Positions 23,276 to 34,622 of a stretch of 64,000 bases of DNA are shown here, piece after piece; positions within the stretch are counted from its first letter, which is position 1, and every line of letters begins with the position of its first letter. Under the pieces are notes generated by a model that was not told the origin of the DNA, did not search any database, and was given only the letters and a program-made list of their open reading frames with translations. Location: the NCBI RefSeq assembly GCF_905115235.1, contig NC_051851.1:59889559-59953558 (forward strand), in the 5' to 3' direction. A program made the translations under genes and the position numbers. The DNA comes from Hermetia illucens. Its lineage: Eukaryota; Arthropoda; Insecta; Diptera; Stratiomyidae.

Positions 23276-24415
23276 TTAAAATGAAAATCCGAAGCTCAAA
23301 GGGTCAACTTCGTGACCATTATTGCTCTGTGTTTCGTGGAGAAAGGGCGCTTCTTCCGTAGATTCACTCCGGTTTGAATCGTCCAGGGAAATCGTCTGAT
23401 TCGCATCATCCTTGTCGTCATCTAGTGAAATCGTGTGATTTGCATCATCCTTGTCCCCGTCCAGGGGATTTGTGTGATTTGCATCGTCCTTGTCCTCGTC
23501 CAGGGCAATCGTATGATTAGCGCTTTCATTGTTCTCTTCCGAAGCTCCTGTCTGATTTGCATCTTCCTTGTCATCGTCTAGGACGATTGCCGGAGCTGCT
23601 ATTTCCCCATACTCTCTCTCGTCTTCTTCGTGGTTCCGGTCTTGTTTGCCAGAGTCGTTCTGCGAATCCGCTTCTCCCTTCTCACTTTGTTTCTTGAACT
23701 CCATAATTTGCTGCAGTTCCATTTCAGACACCAAATCGAATATTTTCGATTTGGCCAAATTCTGGTAATGTCGCGAGAAATTCCTCAAGGTGGCTCCGAT
23801 TCCTATCAGAAATCCATCGATGTGGTCCGTGATGGGAGCATTGTCTTCGTAAGGTCTTTTCCTCGATGGATTTGGGGTCTTTCGCAGCTTTTCACTTTTC
23901 ACTTTAGGAATGAATAGAGGGTCTTGGGAGTCACCTCCAATGTGAGGTTTCTTTTCGGGGATCTCTCCGTCGTCTCCCAGGGTCTCGTCTGCATCCGCGC
24001 GATCGTTGACATCGCGAAGGGTCACATGCATGGCCATAAACTCCATTTCGTCCTCGTATCGCCACTTTCGGCATGGAAGACCTTCATTGAGGGCATCGCG
24101 TCGTTTCCGCAAAGCTCGTCGGTAGGAATCACGCAAATTGTACCAAGATCGCTTGCACAGATATACTGAAAAGAAAGAGATGGTAATTCCTAACTCTAAA
24201 AATTGCGGCAACAGAATAAAAGAAAATTTCTGCTTTCCTCTCGTTGGTGACTCCCAACCATACTCACTTGGGACTCCCAGCATGAACGCAACCTTCTCCC
24301 AAACGTCCTCCTTGTAGCGGCCATTCGAATACTTCGGATGATCGGCGTTGTACAGTACATCATGTGCTTTGACGCACTGGATCAGTAATTTGTTATCTAC
24401 AGTTGGAGAGGTCAT
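23276..24415 (-). CDS. MADF-BESS domain protein
   Basis: Two minus-strand exons, 24415-24268 and 24165-23276, give 345 aa. Residues about 9-95 are a MADF (Myb/SANT-like) DNA-binding domain: LIQCVKAHDVLYNADHPKY, then WEKVAFMLGVP, then CKRSWYNLRDSYRRALRKR. A BESS protein-interaction motif lies near residues 175-215 (HIDGFLIGIGATLRNFSRHY, KSKIFDLVSEME). The C-terminal third is acidic with a 13-residue tandem repeat (core LDxDKDDANHT). The 102-bp intron is GT-AG and contains no stop in frame, so an unspliced 379-aa frame also exists; splicing is favoured because it restores the MADF core. MADF-BESS proteins are sequence-specific regulators in insects. The target is unknown. Confidence 0.9.
   Translation of the reverse strand: MTSPTVDNKLLIQCVKAHDVLYNADHPKYSNGRYKEDVWEKVAFMLGVPSEYGWESPTRGKQKFSFILLPQFLELGITISFFSVYLCKRSWYNLRDSYRRALRKRRDALNEGLPCRKWRYEDEMEFMAMHVTLRDVNDRADADETLGDDGEIPEKKPHIGGDSQDPLFIPKVKSEKLRKTPNPSRKRPYEDNAPITDHIDGFLIGIGATLRNFSRHYQNLAKSKIFDLVSEMELQQIMEFKKQSEKGEADSQNDSGKQDRNHEEDEREYGEIAAPAIVLDDDKEDANQTGASEENNESANHTIALDEDKDDANHTNPLDGDKDDANHTISLDDDKDDANQTISLDDSNRSESTEEAPFLHETQSNNGHEVDPLSFGFSF
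23380..23590 (-). repeat. 39-bp coding minisatellite in the MADF-BESS gene
   Basis: A 39-base unit (13 codons, LDxDKDDANHTxx) occurs about three times in clean form, with two more diverged units at the edges. The unit length preserves the frame, so copy number can vary without breaking the protein. Confidence 0.8.
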
Positions 24416-24585
24416 TGCAGCCTATTATCCGAAGACTTTGCTGTCACAAAGTAGTTCCAGATAGCTCTTCAACAGAAAAAAATATCGCTCTCTAACCACT
24501 AAAATATCCACTTAGCCCGGCCTTTGATATTTTGTGTATTACTGCGGTCTGCGTCTGACGTCTGACGTCTGTCTGTGGCTGTGGT
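24416..24585. promoter_or_regulatory. Short divergent promoter interval
   Basis: There are 170 bases between the MADF-BESS ATG (24415, minus) and the small-gene ATG (24586, plus). It contains a short tandem of tctgacg units at about 24553-24570. If both genes are real, this is a bidirectional promoter. Confidence 0.4.
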
Positions 24586-24856
24586 ATGTCTGTCCGACAG
24601 TCTTTTGGTCCTGCCATATGCGACTGCAGTGACCCCGAATGTGCACAATTGCAAGGATGTATGGAGCATATTAACTATCAGGAAGATGACAAGACGCCGG
24701 TGACAGATAACGGTCGTTTGCTATTGTAAGTAATAAATTTTCCCCGGCTAAGACAGGGAATTTACCCAAAATTGTTGAATTCAACATACTCACCACAAGT
24801 CGACAACTTACAGATCTCACCACAGCACGACGTTAGAAGCTTCTACAATTTATTAA
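24586..24856 (+). CDS. Possible 60-aa two-exon small protein
   Basis: Exon 1 (24586-24725) begins MSVRQSFGPAICDCSDPECA and continues QLQGCMEHINYQEDDKTP; it has five cysteines. It ends at a consensus GTAAGT donor. An 88-base intron with a ttacag acceptor joins exon 2 (24814-24856) in frame, ending LEASTIY and stop (183 nt in all). Without splicing the frame stops at once, after 47-48 residues. I do not recognise a family. Cys spacing (CDCSDPEC) could suit metal or disulphide binding, but that is speculation. Support is the donor, the in-frame join and the position head-to-head with a real gene. Confidence 0.4.
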
Positions 24857-24924
24857 TATAATCCATTTGATCTATTTTTTAATAGTTGCTTAAGTATAAA
24901 CCGTAAATATCTTGTTAAATTTAT

Positions 24925-26030
24925 TTAACACTAGCCAACCCGGCAAACATTGTTTTGCCATATAAATTATTTCTAGGTAATTTCTAGTGTAGACGAAAAA
25001 TAAGTAACTTATTGTAAGTGTGTAAGGATGTAGTATATGCGTGAAATAGGCATGGAGCGCTGTGAACGATGAGGGAATAAAAATGCCATTTCAAATGCTG
25101 GCTTCGATGACGTTTTTCATTAATTTTTGAATGACTAATCGCGTACCGGTACACAGCCGTGGCGGGTTCAAATTACGAAGCAAGGTAATCGGCGACCCAA
25201 CCTTTAATTGTGAATTATGCGGTGGCATGCCTGGAAAATCCATTGAGTTAAAAAACTCTGTGGGAAAATTTACAGCTTCGCTGGCATCGCAAACTGTATC
25301 AATAGATTTGTATGATACCAAGTTCCCTGGCAACAACTGCTGTATCTTCAGATTTAAATTGTCAACGTCTATATTTTTTGCCACTAAAATTGCTCTTTCA
25401 GCAAGCCACTCATGATTTATGTATAATGAGAGTATCTTGTGAATCAACGATTGTGCAGAAATCGGTAATTTTACGCATCCAGTTTCATCTATAGCAACTT
25501 TTCCATCACCGATACCTAAGAGCTGTTTTGAGAATGTTTCAGTGGATGGATCTTGAAGCATTTGAACGCGCATATTTACTTTCAGCTGTACTTTATCAAT
25601 AAAACATACATACAGAAGCAAATATTTATTTTTATAAATAAAAAATGTAAGCTCAGGGAAATTTTAACAGGGAAATTCGAAATAGTGAAAAACATTTACA
25701 AAAAAGGCGATAATTTATCAGTTATCGAGCGGATGAAAAATGATTAAATTACTAAAAAATAGGGGTTAGTGATAGAAGGGTAAAAATTTAGGGTTGTATG
25801 TATTTTTTAATGCCACATTATAGAAAAATAAAAATAGAAAATTTTGTCCAAAAATTTAAAAAAAAATTTTAAGGGTGGACAACTCTTATCACTTAGGGGT
25901 ATGAAAAATAGATAGTAGTCGATTCTCAGACCTACTGAATATGCAGTTGAAATTTCAAAAGAATCGGTCAAGCCGTTTCGGAAGAGTATGGTAACTAACA
26001 TTGTGACATTAGAATTTTATATATAAGATA
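24925..26030 (-). mobile_element. Helitron-derived element with helicase C-terminal piece
   Basis: The minus-strand ORF 25605-25091 matches the end of the PIF1-like helicase of Helitron RepHel proteins: LPISAQSLIHKI, NHEWLAERAILVAKNIDVDN, NFPTEFFNSMDFPGMPPHN, LKVGSPITLLRNLNPPRLC and GTRLVI. The flanks (24930-25080 and 25890-26030, the latter with aagccgtttcgg and ttttatatataag) are AT-rich and look like element ends, but exact termini were not fixed. The Rep part is missing, so it is non-autonomous. Confidence 0.75.
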
Positions 26031-26399
26031 TAAATGCAATGCATATGGGTAATTTTCAGTTAAGAGGTCGTCTGTCGTTAGGCATGACATACATATTGTT
26101 TGATTCTGACTACTCTAAAAATCAAAACTGGCAAAGTGCCAATGAATGAAAAATCACTACTAGCTTTCAAATCAAAGGTGTCTTTAGATTGCACGGTAAA
26201 TTTCTTATCTACCTAGGTAAAACACAATAATAAGTTCAATAGTTCGATGTCCCACTTACAACCAATTTTTCATGCAATGCATTATTTTTTATACCTGTTC
26301 GTGTGCATACTCATCATTATAAGCTTGAATTCACTATTTTGTTTACTATGAGTTCATTGAATGTGAGTTTGGGTGTAGCACCTTGCTATCAATCCATTC

Positions 26400-29097
26400 C
26401 TTTTCTTCAACCTTTGTCCCGTTCACAAGTAGAGTCGGCTCGTCGTAATCGGCCTCGCCATTTGATCCTATCAAATGCCTGACCTGGATGCAATCTCGAG
26501 GCTTTTAAATCTCCATCCAGCGTATCAAGCCACCGTTGTTTCGGACGGCCTTTTGATCGTTTACCGTCGACTTCGATGTTCATACCAACACGCGAATTAC
26601 GTGACCATACCATCGAAGACGCCCCTCCCGCAGTTTTTCCACAATCGGTGCAACTCCATGTCCATCGTGAATAAGCTCATTTTAGATGTGATCAAAACTC
26701 AACATCTTCGCCTCCATTACCGCAAGACGCCGTTCATTGTCTTTTATAGTCGGTCAACACTCAAAACCATAGAGAGCGACAGGACGGACGACATTGCCAC
26801 TTCATCCAGGTTATGCTAATACGTGAAGCAATTTCATAGTGCAGCTCTCCATTGGCTGGTAACATTGACCCGAGGTATTTAAATCGCTCAATTCTGAGCA
26901 GGTTACTGCCACTGAAAGTGATTGTGCCTGTTTCATGGGGATCAGTCGTCAAAAGTCCAGTTTTATTCAGATTTAAACTAAGACCGTGTTGCATGAGGCG
27001 ATCATTCCATTTTTGGACAAGTTGCTCGAGATCATTTTTGCTATTAGATGCTAGGAAAACATCTTCTGCATAAAGTAGTGTATAGAGCGCTGCACATTGG
27101 ATGTCCCGTGTGGCGGTGTCCATAACAAGAACAAAGAGGAGTGGTGAGAGGGCGCTACCTTGATGAACACCAGTAAAAACAGGAAACGGTTTTAATACAC
27201 CCGCCACACTTCGAGCTTTTCTTTACCGGTCGTGGTAGAGCAGTTGAACCCAGCGGACGAGCTCTTCTGGCACTACGTGTTGTCGTAGAGCATACCAAAC
27301 GCGCTCTAGATTCAGAAATACAATGTAAAGAGGGCGATGCTTCTCACGGTGTTCAAAAATTTCGCGAATACGATTGTCAAGAATGCGTTCAAAAATCTTC
27401 ATTGTATGGGATAGTAACCGGATCGAACGGTAATTTGGATGTTAGAACTGTGGTAATTTCGTGCCAGTGTTCTACCTTCCTGAATAACCCGATTAAAGAA
27501 TTCACTGAGCCAAAGTGTTGGGTCTCAGCTCTTCGCTTTCTAGAGCTCAGATGCGATGTCGTCAGGTCCTATGGCTTTCCCGGATGTCATTCGTTTTATT
27601 GCCTCTTCGACTTCAGTTGCGCTGATAGTTAAGTCCTTGAGGGTTTTACGTGAGCACCTGTCTGGAAGACTTAATTCCACGGTCTTCTTAGGACCAGAAT
27701 CGATTTTGTGACCACAATCAGAGCCCCGCTTGGCAAGCAACAACGGTACCAGTCTATACCAAGTGCATGGGTTAGCATTCATACTGGTGGATGCAAGACC
27801 TACCTAAATCTCTACCGAACTAAGGGGTACGGCAGCCTTGTTGAAACGCAACACCACGCCGAGGCCCGAAGGTCTCTTCTTGCTTAAGCATCACCACAAC
27901 CCCCATGAAACTCCCACTAGGGGGCTAACTGCAAACAACCGAGCTGTACTCACATACAACAGGAGTTCACTGGAAGTATGAGAGTCCAGGGGCTATCCCG
28001 GTTCCCATAGTACCAGTATACTCCTGGTAAGGTTTCGTGACCAAATTGCCACTTCAGATGAGTCTCCGTGCAGACTCGGGTTTGCTCGCCCTGATTAGGC
28101 ATTTGGAGCATTCGCCTACTGCATCCCGGCCGGCAAGCCAAAGTGAGTACAGCGTCTCCCGGTGCCACCACTATGGAGGTTCTCCTCGACCACTTGGTTT
28201 TGGTTTGGCCGACAGGGTTACCTAGTTGGGCTGGGAGGTAGAACTGCTCCAAATGTCGGCAATGATTATGGAAGTGGAGGATGTGCAAATTCTTAAGTTG
28301 AAATCTGCTTGAAGTATTCTCGCCATCTATCCGTTGCGGCTCGACGGTTGGTAAGCAAAGCACCGTTCTTGCCATTAACGCAACAGAAGTGTTCGATATC
28401 CTATGTGCGTTTCTTTCGGTTTTTGGCAAACCGATACAGATCTCTCTCGCCATCTCGACTGTCCAGTTTATTGTAAAGATTTTTGTAATGGGCCACTCGG
28501 GTGACAGCGATCGTTTTCTTTGCTTCCCGGTTGACATTCTTATAAATTTGCCAATTGGCCAGAGCTTTATCATTGAGAAACTTGTGGTAGAGGCGTTTCC
28601 TTTCACGGACCTTCATTTCAACATCGTCATTCCAGAGCCAAGTACCTCGGTTGATGTACCACTTATCTGGCTTAATGACCCCAAGGGTAGCAGAGGCCAC
28701 TTTGTGGGTTGTGTCTTTCATTTGGTTCCACGATTCTTCCACATTCGTAACGGTTGGTAATCGCCTAAGTAAGTTCATTTCTTCTTTCTTCTCACGAAAG
28801 CTGCCACCATTTAATGCACGGCGGGCCAGTGCATTCCTCACGCTGTTTTATCTGGGCTTAATTCGTAGGACGGCAATCAACGGCCGATGTTGAGGTGCGA
28901 TGGTCTCATAGGGAACGGCTTCGCAATCAGTGACGGTGGTAATATGTCGTCGAATATAGTCGATTTGCGTTTTACTGTTCCAACTATAAAAGGTAAGAAG
29001 ATGAGACAATCGTTTGACAAACCATGTATTCATAAGTAAAAGGTCATGAGCGTCCGCAAAATCGATAAGGGTAGTCTCTCTAAGCATGATTTTTAAG
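26400..29097 (-). mobile_element. RTE-like LINE (lineage A), longest copy
   Basis: Minus strand, 5' to 3': end of the endonuclease (29097-28850, NTWFVKRLSHLLTFYSWN), a linker (28841-28401, GTWLWNDDVEMKVRERKRLY), the foreign-looking module at 28220-27628, an RT start (EEAIKRMTSGKAIGPDDI near 27560), RT core (27207-26761, GVHQGSALSPLLFVLVMD, then YAEDVFLAS, an altered YADD) and the C-terminal tail (26613-26407, GRPKQRWLDTLDGDLKASRL). The frame changes several times. It abuts a gypsy fossil at 29098. Confidence 0.8.
27628..28220 (-). repeat. 590-bp module inside an RTE-like LINE (copy 1)
   Basis: The whole stretch matches 53657-54246 closely, from 'gttaagtccttgagggtttt' to 'ccgacagggtt', while the DNA on either side differs between copies. 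In the minus sense one frame reads RRTSIVVAPGDAVLTLACRP. Origin unknown: it may be a separate short element or a piece of the LINE's own 5' region. Confidence 0.6.
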
Positions 29098-29790
29098 ACC
29101 ACATCAACACTACTGGTTCCCCATGTTTCCCTAAGGTGCGTCCATTACCACTACAAAAGGTCGCAGTTGCCCGGAAAGAGTTCGAAGAATTTCTTTAGCA
29201 GGGTATTTGCAGACCTTCAGACAGTTGTTGATCTTCGCTACTTCGCATGGTCCCTAAACCCAATGACGAACGGAGACCTTGTGGCGACTATAGAACCTCA
29301 AATGATTTTAGAGCGATAACCTATCCCACTCATCCACGATTTTCCGCCCTCTATCGCAAACTGCCGTATTTTCTCGACCTTGGACTTAGTGAAGGCATAC
29401 CGTCAAAACCCTGTAGTTCCCGAAGACAATCCAAAAACAGCAATATCCACACCTTTCTGACTCTTCCAGCTCACTAGGGTGACTTTTGGATTGGGCAACG
29501 CAACCTATTAAAGATTCCTCCACTCTGTGCTGCGAAACCCCCGCTTCCGTTTCGTATATTTGAATGATGTTCTGGTCGCGTCTTTCTCTGATTCCGAGCA
29601 TTTAGAGCACCTGAGAAATGTAAATTCTTGCAATCGCAGGTGAGATTCCTCAGCCACCTGAATACCCCTGAAGGCATCCAACTGGACCCAAAACCCCCGG
29701 ATGTTAAAGAAAGTGGATTCATTACCCAAACTAGGGATCTGCAGATCGGTTCCTACTAGATACTTCAGTAGTCTCGATTCTCTTGCATTG
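29098..29790 (+). mobile_element. Ty3/gypsy fossil, RT N-terminal part
   Basis: The protease-RT spacer and the first half of a gypsy reverse transcriptase can be followed. No LTRs were found. It is short, broken several times and apparently old, and its left edge meets the RTE-like LINE. Confidence 0.7.
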
Positions 29791-30119
29791 TTGTTGGAAC
29801 TTCCCCAGCATATGTGGTGAGCGTTGAAATGCCTTTACTTTTGGCATATTGGATAGCTCTGATGAATTTTCCACTGGGAACTTCTTCTGCGTCATAGGTG
29901 AAATATGCAGAGCACCCCTAGTATCTCTATATCTCCCTGTAGGCTTCTTATGGTTAGTTTAGCCGATGCGGTGTCGTCATCATATAAGTCGTTAACCAAA
30001 TTGGTCTGCAAATCTTTTGAAACTACCATGCACGAGCGGGGTCGATCACTTCCGTGGATTGTAACTCTCCAAGTTGTAAGAAATCACAGACTTCGAATCC
30101 ACCTTTGAAAAATCAGGTC

Positions 30120-33100
30120 ATGGCTGAGGTACGGATTTTGGAGACCTCAACAAATTCATGTCCCCCACGAAGAAATTTGTGGAAGACAGGCTCTCCACTT
30201 CAGTGGAAAACCTGCACGCGGGTCTATGGCGCGGTCAGCCAGAAAAGACGAACAGTCTGTAAAGACGGAATCCTAGGAAAATGGATTGGATAAAGTTCAA
30301 TCAACTTTTTGGCAACAAGGTGAAGGTCCCTAGGCAACTAAGGACTCCTTTCGCGATAGAAGATCTCTGAACCGCACACTTTTTGAATGCCTTGAAGAGG
30401 CTTGTTCTATTTCCTGAGGCCAAAACGGTAAAATGGTTTCATGGTGGAACCGAAAACTGCAAAGATGAGAGGGATGAGTCGGCCAAGTTGGAATCTCTTA
30501 GAAAACCGAATGGTACTTCCACGAACTACAGAGTTCAGTCTATACAGACTCTCTTGAAAGTACACTACCCGGGAGAACAGGACTCAGAAGTGGGAGGGAA
30601 AAATTTAGCGGTTTCTGCAAATCTTCACAACACGAAGGTGTTGCAGAGGAAATTTGGATACTGCGGAAGCGGTTGTTACCAATGAAAAAGCGAGAGCTGG
30701 TATACTATCCTTTGAACACTTCAAAGCACCTAGCACGGATGGCATCTACCGAGCGATGATGAAGGAGGGTATAGAGGACTTGGGGTGACTTCTAAAAAAT
30801 ATTTTTCGTAGATGCCTTGCTCTGGGCTACGTGCCTTCGTCTTGGCAGTAGGTTAAGTTAGTCTTCATACTTAAGCCTGGAAAAGATGACTATTCAAATT
30901 CAAGGAACTTCAGACAAATCAGCTTAACATCGCTGAAATGTCTACAGAGACTGGTTGAGTATCACATTCTTGAGAAGACGCTAAGCTCGTACCCACTAAA
31001 TAAAAACCAACTTCATACCAGCGTGAAAAGTCCTGTGGGTCTGCTCTTCACTCTTTGGTTTCAAAGATAGAGGAAACAGCTTTGCAAAGTGAGCACAAAA
31101 GCACATTGCCATTATTGTAGCAAGAGGAAGAGGATTACTTTCTAGAGGCTCATCTATCGTACTTCGCCTAGCTGCAGAATGTCCAGTTTATATCGCTGGA
31201 ATTCCCGCTCAAGTTGGAGAAAGCGAGTATTCTGAGGACCCTCGCTACCATTGTCGAGAAGCGTGCGCAGATTCCCGAAACCAATCATAGTCCGTTTTCG
31301 ATAGCCAAAGGTCGTAGTCGTGAGGTTGGTCCCTATCCGAAGCGTTGTTGACGTTTCGATAGCAATAAAGTTTCCAAATTTGCAGGTTTTCAGTCCACAA
31401 ATTTCCAACCCTTTAAGTCGCCTCTTACGAGGAACAGGGACGACTTGGAGTTTATTCTTAAACCCCAATTCGTAGGGCATAAAATGAGGAAATACACACA
31501 AGAAAACCATATAGACCACATTGACACACCGGCACACTAATACATTAATCGCATGGGTCTCAGGCCACTTACCTACCTCGTCCCTAACCAAATGGTCCAC
31601 AATGCGATTTTGTGCCCTTCGCGGCTGGAGTTGCTCCTCCTGTATATAGTCTTAGGTGTTATGAGGCCGACAACCGGCGCAGCTGTAAATGCTTATTCAA
31701 TTTGCAGCCCTTGGATTTGTTCATTTGGAGCACTGCAATGAAAGCAGCACATAGACTATTCCGATTTGATCTATGGGGAAACGGGGCACTGAGCATTATA
31801 AGTGTTATTGGGAGAACTAAATCCAGTTCTTAAATTGCTTTCTGATTCTGCATCTATTTCCTCCTCACTTCCTAAGAGAGCAAACATGAATTTATTGCCA
31901 ATAATGTTGCCGGTGTTTGTTTCCACCAAGCTTCTCATAGAGGAATTTTGAAGCATCATTTGTTCAGTGATTCCATTAAATCCATTACCATTAATCCGAA
32001 ATGAATCTTTAAAGAAGCTCTGCCTTTGGTTTGTGCTGGAATGAGCGAAGCCATAAACAGCTGTACAATGTCTGTGGTTATGCTTGGAACCACGTGAGCG
32101 TACACCAATGCACTGCATCACATACACGGCACTAACACCAGCCCTTATGCACGGAATTTTGGTTGCGCAACTCTCGCTGCGGTTGAACGTGTACAAGACT
32201 GTTCCGCCTCCATAGTATTTCAAAGAATTTACTGGGAGTTGAATCTCCTGTGTGTAGCCTTCTTGATGCGAATCATATCCAAGTGAAATCTATTTTATAT
32301 TCATCTTATGAGTTGTCTCCGCCCTGGGCGAAACTGTCAGTCAGATATATGTAAAGTTATCTTGAAAAGTAGAGAAAACTGGGAAGTACCAGAGGAATGC
32401 GTGGCGGGATATTCAGAGGTCTTCTATATCGATGGCTTAAAAACAGAACAGGATTCTGGAACAGAAGACGATCTCTACCTTTCCCTTGGGACGATATGTA
32501 GCGGTCTTTCTGGGTGAAGTGTATGCGATCCCAAGAGTAGCAACCTGGATAATTGACGAACGGTTGAACGGCAGGCGCATCGCAATGTGTAGCGATAATC
32601 AAGTTGCATTGAAAGCGTTGAACAGTCCTTTGTTCAAGAATGTAGAAACTGGTTGAGCTCTATTTCCAGATTCAATACAGTGGAATTACTCTGGGTACCC
32701 GGTCATTATGGTGTAGAGGGAAATGAAATCTCGGATGCTTTAACAAAAGAGGATTTAATTTCTCCCCATACCTTGACCGGAACCAGCAACTAGGCTGTCA
32801 ATATCATTGGCCAATGCTGCTATCAAAAACTGGTAACAAGCTTTCCATAATGACAGGTGGCAGAGCCTTAATGCGACTAAATACACTAAACTTTTCCTGC
32901 CAGAACTAAACAAACATACTTTCGAAAAGTAGGAGTAGGGGGCATTCTGATTGGCCATAATTCACTAGGATATATTTAGAATAGGAATTTTCTAAGATGA
33001 CCATCCTATAATGAGGAAGCAGGATCCACGAAACTTATTCTATGTGAGTGTCCCCCCTATGAACACTTCAGACATCAGATTTTTGGTTGTGATGTACTCC

Positions 33101-33190
33101 AGCCACAACACACATATCCACTAAAGGAAATCCTGTGATACATAAACGAATCCGGGATATTCTGTTAGACGGGGAAATCGAGTACAATGG
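30120..33190 (+). mobile_element. LOA-like LINE, split by a later insertion
   Basis: The left part (30400-31140) has TLLKVHYPGEQDSE, then KAPSTDGI, FILKPGKDDYSNSRNFRQIS and LTSLKCLQRLVEYHI, an RT start. The right part (32300-33190) has an RNase H-like region (FYIDGLKTEQDSGT, LWVPGHYGVEGNEISDALT) and a Cys-rich end (LCECPPYEHFRHQIF). The middle (31141-32285) is other material. Stops are frequent. It differs in sequence from the copies at 16560 and 62560. Confidence 0.65.
31141..32285 (-). mobile_element. Insert: LINE endonuclease start plus an unrecognised ORF
   Basis: The minus-strand ORF 31600-31154 ends with KRTMIGFGNLRTLLDNGSEG and YKLDILQLGEVR, the opening of an AP-endonuclease domain of RTE-like LINEs. 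The adjacent minus ORF 32223-31771 (150 codons) is Ser/Asn/Gly-rich and unrecognised. Together they interrupt the LOA-like LINE. Confidence 0.5.
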
Positions 33191-34004
33191 GCCACTAGGG
33201 TGTGAGTAATCAGAAGCTTAGCCTCTCCCCCACCTCAAACACAAAAACATACACGTACTTCCTATATATGTATGTATAATCTCTACATTTTTTCTCTAGA
33301 CATTACGGTACCTGGTGACGCAGCCACGTCTTCCGTGGTGCCCCTGCCGCCGGCTTGGAGCCTTCCATAGTTCAGGGTGTCCAGGCCGTTTGGCTCCATT
33401 CTCGCGTACGGCGTTAAACCTCCTTAGTGGCTGATGTTTTCTTCTGCCGAGCCTTCCTCGTCCGCTTATGGTTTGATTTGGGCGTAAGTCCCACGCACGA
33501 GCCGACCGTAGTGTGATTTCCAGTTTGTCCCAAGGTGAGAGTTATCGTACTTTCTTTTTTGCATGGCTGCGTTGCAGGCACTAAATGCAATGAATTGGAA
33601 AGTATCCTGAGGGAGATAGTATTATAGGCACTCGTCGTTAACCTGTTTTGCGGCAAAGACGGTGTCTCATCTAGAGCCTGGGTTCTAACGCATTCAAACA
33701 AACATAATTTATTTTTCAGATTTTTCAGTCAGGTGGTTTCTGAGTAGTAGACCTTTTGCAGTTTTTGGTATTACTTTCGTTACATGAGATGGTGAAACGT
33801 ATTCCTCACGTCCAGTGTAACGAATTTGGCCACTGTCGGGACACGTACTTCCTGCAGCCAACAGCATCATTTATGTTTACAAACATCATTTGTTTTCTGA
33901 ACGCTCCCTCGAACAGATGATGCTCTCCCTTATATGACATCGATTTTTCGTTCCATAGATTTAAGTTGTCAATTCATTTCATAATTGCCTGGAGAGTGCC
34001 AAGT
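33191..34004. other. Intergenic DNA, no gene established
   Basis: The minus ORF 33414-33701 is basic at its end (KRTRKARQKK) and could be a LINE ORF1 scrap, but this cannot be shown. Nothing else was recognised. Confidence 0.35.
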
Positions 34005-34335
34005 GGAGGTTGGAGGTGTTGTGTAATTGTTGTTTCTCAGTAAACGGTAAGAGCATATTCCAAAAAAGTATTTCAGCATTCATCGTCGATAAGAGATTCG
34101 TTCGGACGAGGCTATCACAGCCGGCGTCGAGCTGTCTTCAAGTTATTTGCTGTTTGACACTAATTGGGCCATAAATTTTCTAGACAGAGAATAAACTTTC
34201 TATTATCTTCTGCAAAGATAAACCTCATTCATGGAAAATGAGTGATGATAGTTTATCGGTAAACTTGAGCTGATTACAATGCTGGTAAATCACTTGAGAT
34301 TCATCTTAGATTTCAAGCCGACACAGCATATTATC
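34005..34335. promoter_or_regulatory. 5' flanking block of P5CR copy 1, duplicated at 39905-40265
   Basis: It aligns with 39905-40265: 'gtgttgtgtaattgtt', 'cggcgtc-agctgtcttcaa', 'tgcaaagataaac', then 'gagttgattac'-like text and 'tagatttca'. It lies 290-620 bases upstream of the first P5CR ATG and may hold promoter elements or a noncoding first exon. Confidence 0.6.
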
Positions 34336-34622
34336 TATTTTACTTAGTGCCGCAAGGCTCACATTTTTTCTTACGCGTATTCTCAAAATATCCCATTTTC
34401 TCATAGGCAAATTTCTAGTAGATTTTATCAGATATCGAACTAAGAAACCCACTTGACTCTCTTATCATCAGTAGCCTCTTCACCCTCTTATCAAGGTCGT
34501 ACTTGCCACAATCACATTTGCTACTCCCCAAAGAGGTACACGTTTCTCATAGACATGTTTTTCGTTCCAGCTGATTTGCTTACAGTCGCGGTCGTAATCC
34601 AGTTGATATCACAACAAACAAC

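Noticed and set aside
24166-24267. Single-exon 379-aa version of the MADF protein
   Set aside because: The extra 34 residues interrupt a conserved domain and are bounded by a GTGAGT donor and a pyrimidine-rich cag acceptor, so this is an intron.
27950-28606. 218-codon minus-strand ORF as a host gene
   Set aside because: It spans the edge between the repeated module and LINE linker DNA; not a host protein.
28401-28760. Plus-strand ORFs opposite the LINE linker
   Set aside because: Shadows of the minus-strand LINE protein.
32305-32345. A complete foldback copy
   Set aside because: Only a short part of one arm is present; recorded as a scrap of the 11485-11745 family.
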